Below, in pieces: positions 29,815 to 38,220 of a stretch of DNA of 64,000 bases. Origin of the DNA: Bacteroidales bacterium. GTDB lineage: Bacteria > Bacteroidota > Bacteroidia > Bacteroidales > UBA3663. The notes beneath the pieces are model-generated. The model saw only the letters and a program-made list of their open reading frames with translations. It made no database searches and was not told the origin of the DNA. Every line of letters begins with the position of its first letter. Within the stretch, counting starts at the first letter, position 1. Position numbers and translations under genes: made by a program. The stretch covers positions 1-64,000 of the forward strand of contig JAFYZW010000066.1 of NCBI GenBank assembly GCA_017548545.1, written 5' to 3'.

Positions 29815-29846
29815 TTTGGCAGATTGCACAAAAGGCATTATCTTTG
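29815..29846 (+). promoter_or_regulatory. promoter of the GH13 lipoprotein-malQ operon
   Basis: TTTG (29815-29818), 20 bp, then TATCTTTG (29839-29846). Its -33 box is only 26 bp from that of the divergent susA promoter. The intervening AT-rich DNA is the likely site for a shared regulator. Confidence 0.8.
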
Positions 29847-29932
29847 CGTCGAAAAAATAAAAAAACACACTTACATTACATGCTAAGCAAGCCTTTATAC
29901 CATATAGAGAAATGAACAAATAACATTCATAT

Positions 29933-31639
29933 ATGAAAAACATCCTCCTTTCCGCTGCATTATTTGCAGCTTTGGCTTGCACAAGTTGTGCAACAAAATC
30001 CACTCAGACTGCCGAGGCAGATGCTACGCAAGGCAAGATCGTCATTTATCAAATGATGGTCCGCGTGTTCGGCAATGACAATACTAATAATATATATAAT
30101 GGTACGCGCGAGCAGAACGGATGCGGGCGCATGAGCGACATCAGCACTCCTGCTCTCGAGAGCATCAGGCGCTTGGGCTGTAACTACGTATGGTACACCG
30201 GCATCCTGCAGCAGGCCACCAAGACCGACTGGAGCCAGTACGGATTGCCTCGTCAGACAGCCGCCGTCGTCAAGGGAAATGCGGGTTCACCCTACGCCAT
30301 CTGCGACTATTATGCTGTCAGTGCCGACATCGCAGATGATGTCAACAAACGCACCGAGGAATTTGAAGCCCTCATTCAACGCAGTCATGATGCCGGGCTG
30401 AAGGTCGTTATGGACTTCGTGCCCAACCATGTAGCTCGCGAGTATCACTCCATCTCTTGTCCGGAAGGAGTAGAAGATCTTGGCGCAAGTGACAAAACAG
30501 ATGAGGCGTTCAACCTGAACAACAATTTCTACTACTTCCCAGGTCAGACACTCGTTTGGAACGAAGTAAAGGACGAGAATGCCAAGGCGAAGAAGAACGC
30601 CAAAAAGGCCGATTCGTACATCGAGAAACCCGCCAAGGTAACAGGTAACGACGTTTTTGGTGCGGTTACCCCTTCGCCCTATGACTGGTATGAGACCATC
30701 AAACTCAACTACGGCGTGGAGTACAAAGCTGACGGCACACGCGTCAAGGCATGGGAGAATGCCGATGGCACCATCACCATTCCCTCCACCTGGGTCAAGA
30801 TGAGTGACATCCTGCTCTATTGGTGCTCAAAGGGCGTCGATGCCTTCCGTTGCGACATGTCAGAGATGGTGCCTTACGAATTCTGGCATTATGGTATCGG
30901 CCGCGTCAAGGAGCAATATCCCGACGTACTATTCATAGCCGAAATCTACAATCCTCGTGTCTATGAGGATTACATCGTCACCGGCGGCTTCGATTATCTC
31001 TACGACAAGGTTGAACTCTACGACTCCATCCGCAGCGTTGTGGAAGGTCGTCGTCCCGTCGATGCCATCCAGGCTTGCCTTACCCTGCCCACTTACACCA
31101 ACGACAAGGTCAGCGGCCACATGCTCAACTTCCTTGAAAACCACGACGAGCAGCGTATCGCCTCCGACTTCTTCGGAAAAAATCCGCAAGCTGCCATTCC
31201 TGCACTCTATGTCAGTGCTCTCATCAATGGCAATCCATATATGCACTACTTCGCTGGTGAGCTAGGCGAACCATCGATGGATGCCGAAGGCTTCCAAGGT
31301 GCCGACGGACGCACCACCATCTTCGACTACTGGGGGCTCGAGCGCCAAAAGGCCTGGAAGCAGGTCGGCTGGGACGAGACCCAACTGCCCGAAGAATACC
31401 GTGCCATCCGTGCCCGTTACGAAGAAGTGTTGCACTTGGCACAACGCGACGCCGCCGTCAATGGCACCACTAGTGACCTTACTACACCCGAAATGAAAGC
31501 CGCCGGCGTATTTGCTTTCCAGCGTGTATCTTCTACCGATAGCATCATCGTCATTGCCAACTTCAGCGACAATGACTTCACAGGTTCCATCCTCGGCAAA
31601 GACTTCACTTGCAAGGCACACGACGGAATTGTTCTATAG
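29933..31639 (+). CDS. GH13 alpha-amylase family lipoprotein
   Basis: A 568-aa GH13 enzyme with a lipoprotein signal (lipobox CTSC, Cys19). The barrel starts directly after the signal (KIVIYQMMVRVFG). Catalytic residues are D308 in AFRCDMSEM, E337 in FIAEIYN and D405 in ENHDEQR. A Lys- and Ala-rich insertion (about 212-232) lies between barrel elements. It is first in a rightward operon with malQ and the transporter, so it may feed short maltodextrins to them. The exact specificity cannot be read from the sequence. Confidence 0.87.
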   Translation: MKNILLSAALFAALACTSCATKSTQTAEADATQGKIVIYQMMVRVFGNDNTNNIYNGTREQNGCGRMSDISTPALESIRRLGCNYVWYTGILQQATKTDWSQYGLPRQTAAVVKGNAGSPYAICDYYAVSADIADDVNKRTEEFEALIQRSHDAGLKVVMDFVPNHVAREYHSISCPEGVEDLGASDKTDEAFNLNNNFYYFPGQTLVWNEVKDENAKAKKNAKKADSYIEKPAKVTGNDVFGAVTPSPYDWYETIKLNYGVEYKADGTRVKAWENADGTITIPSTWVKMSDILLYWCSKGVDAFRCDMSEMVPYEFWHYGIGRVKEQYPDVLFIAEIYNPRVYEDYIVTGGFDYLYDKVELYDSIRSVVEGRRPVDAIQACLTLPTYTNDKVSGHMLNFLENHDEQRIASDFFGKNPQAAIPALYVSALINGNPYMHYFAGELGEPSMDAEGFQGADGRTTIFDYWGLERQKAWKQVGWDETQLPEEYRAIRARYEEVLHLAQRDAAVNGTTSDLTTPEMKAAGVFAFQRVSSTDSIIVIANFSDNDFTGSILGKDFTCKAHDGIVL

Positions 31640-31665
31640 AAACCAACACAAAAACTGTAATACTC

Positions 31666-33969
31666 ATGAAACTCAATTTCAAAATCAACTACCGCACCGT
31701 TTGGGGTGAGTCCATCGGTGTGATGATTGCCGACAAAGTGGTTCCCCTCAACACCACCGACGGCGAAATTTGGGAAGGCTCCACCGATATCGAACTACCC
31801 AAAGGCGGCCTGCCGCTACTTTATCGCTATGGAGTCTATCGTGATGGCTTCTGCACACGTCAGGAGCGCAATAGTATGGCCCACGTCATCGAGAACGTGG
31901 CACCTGGCAAGAAGCATCTTGACCTCAACGATATCTGGCACGATGCTCGTCGAGTAGCAGGTGTGGCCATGCCCATCTTCTCCCTGCGCAGCGAAGGCAG
32001 CTTTGGTGTGGGAGACTTCGGCGACCTCAAGCGCCTCATCGACTGGGCGGTGTTGACGCACCAGACCGCCGTACAAATCCTCCCCATCAACGACACCACC
32101 ATCACTGGCACCTGGACAGATTCCTATCCCTACAACTCCATTTCGATCTATGCTTTCCATCCGCAGTACCTTGATCTACGTCAACTTCCTGCCCTCAAGG
32201 ACGAAAAGAAGGCAGCCGAATATGAAGCCAAGCGTGTCGAACTCAATGCCATGAAGCAGATCGACTACGAACTCGTTAACAACACGAAACGTGCCTATAT
32301 ACGCGACATCTACGAGCAGGAGGGAAAGAAGTGCTTCCGCACAGTAGGCTTCAAGACATTCTTCGAGGCCAATGAAGATTGGCTACGTCCATACGCTGCC
32401 TTCTCTGTGCTCCGCGATGCCTTTGGAACTCCCGACTTCACCAAGTGGCCCAAATACAAGGTTTATAAAAAGGAGGAGATCGATTCGCTCACCGACTCGA
32501 AGTCGCCCGAGTATCATTCGGTATGCTTCTATTACTACGTCCAGTATCAGCTTCACATACAGTTACTCGACGCTTCGACCTACGCTCGTGAGCACGATGT
32601 AATCCTCAAAGGCGATATCCCCATCGGTATCAGTCGTGCATCGGTTGAGGCTTGGGTTGAGCCGTTCTACTTCAACATGAACGGTTCGGCAGGTGCTCCA
32701 CCCGATCCATTCTCGGCCAACGGCCAGAACTGGGGCTTCCCAACCTACAACTGGGATGCGATGCTCAAGGATGGCCTCAAGTGGTGGCTCAAGCGATTCC
32801 GCAAGATGCAGGAGTACTTCTCTGCTTATCGCATCGACCATATCCTCGGCTTCTTCCGCATTTGGGAGATCCCTACCCACTCTGTCCATGGACTATTGGG
32901 CCAGTTCGCACCCTCTCTGCCCATGTCGCCCAACGAGATTGAAAGCTATGGAATCGCCTTCCAAAAGGAATTCATGACCGAGCCGTTCATTAATGACGAC
33001 CTGCTGGAGCAGCGTTTCAGTCCACTTCGTCACTATCACGACGAGGATCCCCGCTGGCTCGATGGCAAGGATCCCGTTACCTACGTCAAGGATACATTCC
33101 TCGACCATTACCACGACGACATCTGGCGCATGAAGCCTCAGTTCGCCACCCAGCGTCAGGTCGAAGGGTTCTTCTCAGGCAAGAAGAAACAGCGCAACCT
33201 AGACCTCAAGGAAACCATCTACAGCCTCATCAGCAACGTTCTCTTCCTCGAAGACCACAAGACCAAGGGAATGTACCACCCGCGCATCTCTGCACAACTC
33301 GACTACACCTACAGTCGTCTGCAGTGGTGGGAGAAGGAGGCTTTCGACCGTCTCTACAACGATTACTTCTATCGTCGTCACAACCAGTTCTGGTACGAAC
33401 AGGCTATGCTGAAGTTGCCCGCACTCGTCAACTCAACCCAAATGATCGTCTGTGGAGAAGACCTTGGTATGGTGCCCGATTGCGTACCTTGGGCTATGAA
33501 CCAATTGCAGATCCTCTCGCTCGAGATTCAACGCATGCCAAAGAGTCCTCAGGACAACTTCGGACACGTCCGCTGGTATCCGGAACGCAGTGTCTGCACC
33601 ACCGGCACCCACGACACCGAGACTCTCCGCCAATGGTGGGAACTCGACCCAGATCTTACACGCAAATTCTACTACGAGGAGCTTGGTGGCAAGGGTGAAT
33701 GTCCTGCAACAGCCACTCCTGAGATTTGCGCCCGTATCGTGAATGATCACCTGACATGTCCATCGCTGCTCTGCATCTTGCCTTTCCAGGACTGGCTCGC
33801 CATCGACGGCGATATCCGACTGGCCGATGCCAACGCCGAGCGCATCAATATCCCTGCCAATCCACGTCACTACTGGCGCTATCGCATGCACCTCACCCTC
33901 GAGGATCTCATGAAGAGCGATGCCTTCAATCAGCGCATTGCCAGCATGATTGATGCAGCTAATCGATAA
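31666..33969 (+). CDS. malQ: 4-alpha-glucanotransferase (GH77, DPE2-like)
   Basis: A 767-aa cytoplasmic amylomaltase. The ATG at 31666 is chosen because the upstream in-frame ATG lies inside the previous gene. Residues 1-95 look like one CBM20 module (FKINYRTVWGESIGVMI, then LLYRYGVYRDG). GH77 follows with nucleophile D391 in YRIDHILGF, E598 in CGEDLGMVP and D650 in TGTHDTETLR. The long insertion of DPE2-type enzymes is present (about 410-530). It moves glucan units between maltodextrins and releases glucose. Many Bacteroidetes relatives have two N-terminal CBM20 modules, so this one seems to lack one. Confidence 0.9.
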   Translation: MKLNFKINYRTVWGESIGVMIADKVVPLNTTDGEIWEGSTDIELPKGGLPLLYRYGVYRDGFCTRQERNSMAHVIENVAPGKKHLDLNDIWHDARRVAGVAMPIFSLRSEGSFGVGDFGDLKRLIDWAVLTHQTAVQILPINDTTITGTWTDSYPYNSISIYAFHPQYLDLRQLPALKDEKKAAEYEAKRVELNAMKQIDYELVNNTKRAYIRDIYEQEGKKCFRTVGFKTFFEANEDWLRPYAAFSVLRDAFGTPDFTKWPKYKVYKKEEIDSLTDSKSPEYHSVCFYYYVQYQLHIQLLDASTYAREHDVILKGDIPIGISRASVEAWVEPFYFNMNGSAGAPPDPFSANGQNWGFPTYNWDAMLKDGLKWWLKRFRKMQEYFSAYRIDHILGFFRIWEIPTHSVHGLLGQFAPSLPMSPNEIESYGIAFQKEFMTEPFINDDLLEQRFSPLRHYHDEDPRWLDGKDPVTYVKDTFLDHYHDDIWRMKPQFATQRQVEGFFSGKKKQRNLDLKETIYSLISNVLFLEDHKTKGMYHPRISAQLDYTYSRLQWWEKEAFDRLYNDYFYRRHNQFWYEQAMLKLPALVNSTQMIVCGEDLGMVPDCVPWAMNQLQILSLEIQRMPKSPQDNFGHVRWYPERSVCTTGTHDTETLRQWWELDPDLTRKFYYEELGGKGECPATATPEICARIVNDHLTCPSLLCILPFQDWLAIDGDIRLADANAERINIPANPRHYWRYRMHLTLEDLMKSDAFNQRIASMIDAANR

Positions 33970-33999
33970 TTACCATCTGGACCAAAAAAAACAATCTCT

Positions 34000-35358
34000 A
34001 TGGCAAAGCAACTACCTGACTTGAAATTCAGTCAGTTGATCAACATCAGTTTCGGATTCTTTGGCGTACAGATAGCCTATGCACTCCAATCCGCCAATAT
34101 CTCGCGTATCTTCGCCACTCTCGGTGCCGATCCTCACTCCCTTTCCTTCTTCTGGCTCTTGCCTCCCATCATGGGCATGATTGTCCAACCTCTCGTCGGC
34201 AAATATTCCGATCGCACATGGACACGCTTTGGACGTCGTATTCCCTATCTGTTCATTGGTGCCATCGTAGCAATTCTCGTGATGTGCTTCCTGCCGAATG
34301 CCGGATCTCTCGGTCTGTCGGTGGGCCAAGCCATGGTCTTTGGCGCAGTGATGCTCATGCTGCTCGACACCTCCATCAACATGGCTATGCAGCCCTTCAA
34401 GATGATGGTGGGCGACATGGTCAACGAGAAACAGAAGACCACGGCCTACTCCATCCAGTCATTCCTCTGCAACGCCGGTTCGGTTGTCGGCTTCCTCTTC
34501 CCATTCCTCTTTGCCACCTTCGGCATCTCGGGCACTGCTCCCACAGGCGTCGTACCCGACACCGTGAAATTCGCATTCTATATCGGTGCAGCCATCCTTA
34601 TCCTCTGCGTCATCTACACCTCGATAATGGTGAAGGAGTATCCTCCCAAGGAGTACAACGAGTATCATCCTGTCGATCCGAAGGAACATGAAGAAAAAGA
34701 ACCAGGCATGCTCGAGTTGCTCAAGAAGGCTCCTTCCACCTTCTGGACCGTTGGATTGGTACAGTTCTTCTGTTGGGCAGCCTTCATGTACATGTGGACC
34801 TATACCAACGGTACAGTAGCACATGGCGCCTTCGATGCTCCCACCAAGATCACAGAAGCTGGAGCCGTAGTCCTCGACACTGCCTCCCAGCAGTATCAGG
34901 ATGCAGGCAACTGGGTAGGCATTCTCTTTGCTGTCCAGGCCATTGGTTCGGTATTCTGGGCCACTATCATCCCACGATTCAAGAGCAACAAAGTCGCATA
35001 CACCGTCTCACTCATCATGGGTGGCATAGGTTTCATTTCCACCTATTTCATCCATAGCCAATACGGACTGTTTGCTTCGTTCCTGCTCATCGGCGCTGCA
35101 TGGGCCGCCATGCTTGCTCTCCCCTTCACCATCTTTACCAATTCCCTCAAGGGTGGACATGTGGGCACTTATCTCGGCCTATTCAACTGCACCATTTGTG
35201 TACCGCAGATTATCGCAGCTGCCATTGGCGGTCTAATCCTCAAGGTCTTCTTCACCAAGCCTGGTGTCCTTGCGCCCGAGGTAGATATGCTCGTTCTTGC
35301 CGGTGTTCTGCTAATCCTTGGCAGTCTTGCCGTCTGGCTCATCAAGGATCACGAATAA
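34000..35358 (+). CDS. MFS sugar transporter, maltose/sucrose (SLC45-like) type
   Basis: A 452-aa inner-membrane protein with about 12 membrane helices. The N-terminus (SQLINISFGFFGVQIAYALQ) and the loop GKYSDRTWTRFGRRIPYLF match the MFS branch that carries maltose or sucrose with protons, often found in Bacteroidetes and Caulobacter-type maltodextrin loci. It starts 30 bp after malQ, so the pair is one operon: import of maltose or short dextrins, then glucanotransfer. A hairpin follows its stop codon. Confidence 0.82.
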   Translation: MAKQLPDLKFSQLINISFGFFGVQIAYALQSANISRIFATLGADPHSLSFFWLLPPIMGMIVQPLVGKYSDRTWTRFGRRIPYLFIGAIVAILVMCFLPNAGSLGLSVGQAMVFGAVMLMLLDTSINMAMQPFKMMVGDMVNEKQKTTAYSIQSFLCNAGSVVGFLFPFLFATFGISGTAPTGVVPDTVKFAFYIGAAILILCVIYTSIMVKEYPPKEYNEYHPVDPKEHEEKEPGMLELLKKAPSTFWTVGLVQFFCWAAFMYMWTYTNGTVAHGAFDAPTKITEAGAVVLDTASQQYQDAGNWVGILFAVQAIGSVFWATIIPRFKSNKVAYTVSLIMGGIGFISTYFIHSQYGLFASFLLIGAAWAAMLALPFTIFTNSLKGGHVGTYLGLFNCTICVPQIIAAAIGGLILKVFFTKPGVLAPEVDMLVLAGVLLILGSLAVWLIKDHE

Positions 35359-35367
35359 AACGTAATG

Positions 35368-35401
35368 AAGGGTGAGGGATGCGACCCATTCCCTCACCCT
35401 T
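35368..35401 (+). terminator. terminator after the transporter gene
   Basis: AAGGGTGAGGGA (35368-35379) pairs perfectly with TCCCTCACCCTT (35390-35401). The T-run after it is short, so some read-through into the regulator gene is possible. Confidence 0.65.
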
Positions 35402-35449
35402 CTCGTCTCCATGCCCCCTGAGAGATTGACTCTACTACACACCAATTAC

Positions 35450-37084
35450 ATGAAGGCCATCAATTTATTTTTTCTAATCATCTCTCTCTTCTGGGCAAAT
35501 GTTTCTTCTCTCCAAGCACAAACCGACGAGGAACAATTGCCGGTTACCGAGCTTTTGGAACGTCTTGACGATGTTATTGCCCACAAGGAAGATTATCAGA
35601 AGCTGAGGTTCGAAAGAGCCGACAGCCTATTACGTCTTGCCTCCACCTATCGTGGCAATGAGCGGGTTCGGATATTGTCGGACCTTTATGACATCTATTT
35701 GCACTTCCAGACCGACAGTGCACTGAGCACTCTCGACAAACTGCGCAACCTGCCCGAATACGCCACCGACCGCCAGCTGCAGATTCGCTGTCAGATGGAC
35801 GAAGCACGAGTTTACGGCATGATGGGGTTGTACCACACCGCTTTCAAGATGCTCGATGAGATCAACCTCAGCGAATGTGATGTTTCTACACGCTTACGCT
35901 ATTACAATGTCCAACATGCCGTCAGGGATTGGCGTGCCGACTATGCACAACACACCGTTCCAAGCATCTGGCCTCAGATGCACCAAGAAGCACGCACCTG
36001 GCACGATTCCATTTTGCTTTACGAACCCAACGAAGTCAACCGCACCATCATTCGCACCAATAGCTATTACGACGATGGCAAATATCAACTCTGCATCGAC
36101 TCGCTGCTTGAGCTGATGGCCAATTGCAATCCCGAGCAACGCACCTTCGCTTATTCCCGCCTCTCCGAGGCATACGGCAAAACCAACAAACCTGCCCTGC
36201 AGCTTCGATACCTTATTCTGACAGCCATTGCCGATATCCGCGCTGGTATCACCGAATATATGGCATTGCCCGCACTTGCAGCCCAACTCTTCCAATTGGG
36301 CGACATCGATCGAGCCTATAGTTATCTGTTCTGCGCCCTCGAAGATGCCAACCTTTGCAAATCGAATCTGCGAACCATCGAAGTATCGACCATCTTCCCG
36401 ATTATCGATGAATCGCATCATGAACGACTCGAACATGAGAAACGCGACACCCGTCTGATTATCGCCAGCCTGCTTTTGATTGCACTCATTATGACGCTCG
36501 TGATAATCGCACTCATCAGGCTTAATCGAAAACTCCAGACGACTCGAAAACTTCTGGCACAGGCCAACAACGACCTCAAAATCTCCAATCAACAACTACA
36601 GAAAGCTAACAGCGACCTGCTGCTATCCGACCATATAAAAGGGGATTATCTGATGAACTATCTAAGCCGTTCACACAACTACCTCGGTTCTATCGAGAGT
36701 ATCCAACGGCAGATGTTAAAACTCGTGCAAACCCGTCAGATTGATGAACTTACCAAGAAGCTCAAGTCAACAGACTTCGTGGAAGAAGAGTTGGAGAAGT
36801 TTTATGCCGACTTCGACCATTTGTTCCTTACCCTTTATCCCAATTTCGTCGAAAAGTTCAACGCTTTGCTCAAACCCGAGGCAGCCATCCTGCCCAAGCG
36901 AGGCGAACTGCTTACAACCGAGCTTCGCATCTTTGCCCTTATACGCATGGGTGAGACTGACAGCTCGAAAATAGCCAACTTCCTTAACTACTCCCTCACC
37001 ACCATCTACAACTACCGTTCACGCGTGCGCAACAACGCGTTGGGCGATAAAGAGACCTTCGAACAAGAGGTCATGAAGCTATAA
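35450..37084 (+). CDS. SusR-like membrane regulator of starch use
   Basis: A 544-aa protein with a signal peptide (MKAINLFFLIISLFWANVSS), a TPR-like periplasmic sensor part (about 30-330), and one membrane helix (LIIASLLLIALIMTLVIIAL, about 345-365). A coiled coil and a C-terminal helix-turn-helix come next (ELRIFALIRMGETDSSKIAN, then YSLTTIYNYRSRVRN). Architecture and length agree with B. thetaiotaomicron SusR, the maltose-responsive activator of sus genes. The place at the end of the starch locus supports that role. The start at 35450 is used because earlier in-frame codons give no signal peptide. Confidence 0.8.
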   Translation: MKAINLFFLIISLFWANVSSLQAQTDEEQLPVTELLERLDDVIAHKEDYQKLRFERADSLLRLASTYRGNERVRILSDLYDIYLHFQTDSALSTLDKLRNLPEYATDRQLQIRCQMDEARVYGMMGLYHTAFKMLDEINLSECDVSTRLRYYNVQHAVRDWRADYAQHTVPSIWPQMHQEARTWHDSILLYEPNEVNRTIIRTNSYYDDGKYQLCIDSLLELMANCNPEQRTFAYSRLSEAYGKTNKPALQLRYLILTAIADIRAGITEYMALPALAAQLFQLGDIDRAYSYLFCALEDANLCKSNLRTIEVSTIFPIIDESHHERLEHEKRDTRLIIASLLLIALIMTLVIIALIRLNRKLQTTRKLLAQANNDLKISNQQLQKANSDLLLSDHIKGDYLMNYLSRSHNYLGSIESIQRQMLKLVQTRQIDELTKKLKSTDFVEEELEKFYADFDHLFLTLYPNFVEKFNALLKPEAAILPKRGELLTTELRIFALIRMGETDSSKIANFLNYSLTTIYNYRSRVRNNALGDKETFEQEVMKL

Positions 37085-37137
37085 TCCTGTGCCCACGCAC
37101 AATTTTTATAATGTATCACTATTAAAAACTAAACGAC

Positions 37138-37302
37138 ATGAAAAAGTATGTATGTGACATTTGCGGCTACGAGTATGATCCCGCAGTAGGCGACCCCGAC
37201 AACGGCATTGAGCCAGGCACTCCATTCGAAGAACTCCCCGAAGACTGGGTTTGCCCTCTCTGCAGTGTCGGCAAGGATGAATTCAGCCCTGTTGATGAAT
37301 AA
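37138..37302 (+). CDS. rubredoxin
   Basis: A 54-aa protein beginning [20 protein letters not shown]. It has the two iron-binding knuckles CDICGY (Cys6, Cys9) and CPLCSVGKD (Cys39, Cys42), with the usual [15 protein letters not shown] between them. It carries one iron bound by four cysteines and passes electrons in the cytoplasm, often in oxygen or peroxide defence of anaerobes. It begins 53 bp after the regulator gene and ends at its own hairpin. Confidence 0.95.
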   Translation: MKKYVCDICGYEYDPAVGDPDNGIEPGTPFEELPEDWVCPLCSVGKDEFSPVDE

Positions 37303-37317
37303 CCCTTCGACGTTCAA

Positions 37318-37340
37318 GCCGACCCTATGTCGGCGTTTTC
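37318..37340 (+). terminator. terminator of the rubredoxin gene
   Basis: GCCGAC (37318-37323) pairs with GTCGGC (37329-37334) around a 5-nt loop, followed by GTTTTC. Confidence 0.75.
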
Positions 37341-37369
37341 ACGCGCGACATAATTCTTTCAATAACATA

Positions 37370-37397
37370 ATGTCCTCCAACGATCGTTGGGGGACAT
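37370..37397 (-). terminator. palindromic hairpin at the end of the leftward mutS2 group
   Basis: A near-perfect palindrome (ATGTCC to GGACAT, centre CGATCG at 37381-37386, one mismatch) lies 12 bp past the stop of the gene at 37410. The T-run after it on the minus strand is weak. Confidence 0.55.
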
Positions 37398-37409
37398 GCT
37401 GCGATTTCA

Positions 37410-37745
37410 TTAATATAGTCCTTCGAACAACTCGGGAACTCCTTCGAGATACGTGTAGCGTCGCTCGCGGGTATCGCTGCTGTTAGGAGTGCCGTCGCTG
37501 TGGCAATTGGTGCAGTAATAACTCAGTTCGACACCACCTCTAACGAAGGTGGGCGAAAAGCGCTTGACCTTTACCCAACGGTTAATGCCATGGACCTTCA
37601 TAACGTCGCCCACCTGGGGACATTCATTGTCAATGGCATACTGGCGAAGGAGGTCGTCCATTTCCTTTTCCTGCTGCTTTCGCAATTCATCAAAAGCAAG
37701 GCGCTGCTTGTTATAAAGTGAAATGATGCTTTGGCGGGTGATCAT
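37410..37745 (-). CDS. small hypothetical protein, 111 aa
   Basis: A cytoplasmic protein without signal or membrane segment. The N-terminal third is a charged helix (LAFDELRKQQEKEMDDLLRQ). The rest is beta-like, with QVGDVMKVHGINRWVKVKRF and a possible metal-binding pair in YYCTNCHSDG. The ATG at 37745 is chosen; a longer in-frame extension overlaps the yccF gene and looks non-coding. It is last in the leftward group after yccF. I do not recognise the family. Confidence 0.6.
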   Translation of the reverse strand: MITRQSIISLYNKQRLAFDELRKQQEKEMDDLLRQYAIDNECPQVGDVMKVHGINRWVKVKRFSPTFVRGGVELSYYCTNCHSDGTPNSSDTRERRYTYLEGVPELFEGLY

Positions 37746-37783
37746 GGGGCTGGTGAGGTTTAAGAAAAGTTCTGAAGGATTAA

Positions 37784-38161
37784 TCAAATATTCAAATCCA
37801 CAGCCTTGCCGAAAGGAGCAAGAGATAACTTGGCTAGTTTGAAATGTTGCTTGCCGAAAGGTATACCGATAATAGTGATGTAAAGCAATAAGCCAAAAAC
37901 CACGTGCATAAACCAGGCGAAGAGCCCACCGCAGACAAGCCAAATGATATTGAGCGGTATTCGGATACAACCAGTAGGACTCGAAGTGCTTCTCACTTTC
38001 GAACCAAAGGGGAAGAGGCACAAGAGACCGATCTTGAAAGTCTGCCATGCCACAGGAAGACCTACAATGGTACATGCCATCGCAAGACTGCCCGCGAAGT
38101 AACCGAAAGCAGCCTCCAATCCTCCGAAAATCCACCAAATGATAGTGCCAAGAAAATTCAT
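37784..38161 (-). CDS. YccF domain inner-membrane protein
   Basis: A 125-aa protein with the YccF (DUF307) pattern: two copies of a hydrophobic unit, FLGTIIWWIFGGLEAAFGYF with VGLPVAWQTFKIG, then IPLNIIWLVCGGLFAWFMHV with IIGIPFGKQHFKLAKLSLAP and FG. It has about three to four membrane helices. The function of the family is not known. The start at 38161 is an ATG; a TTG nine bases upstream is less likely. It lies 59 bp after mutS2. Confidence 0.78.
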   Translation of the reverse strand: MNFLGTIIWWIFGGLEAAFGYFAGSLAMACTIVGLPVAWQTFKIGLLCLFPFGSKVRSTSSPTGCIRIPLNIIWLVCGGLFAWFMHVVFGLLLYITIIGIPFGKQHFKLAKLSLAPFGKAVDLNI

Positions 38162-38220
38162 AAAGTTCAATAAATAATTAAAAATTTACAATTAACAATT
38201 GATTGTAGAGGTCGTAACAA

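Noticed and set aside
37746..38138. N-terminal extension of the 111-aa protein
   Set aside because: The extension overlaps yccF in another frame and lacks protein-like composition; the ATG at 37745 is better.
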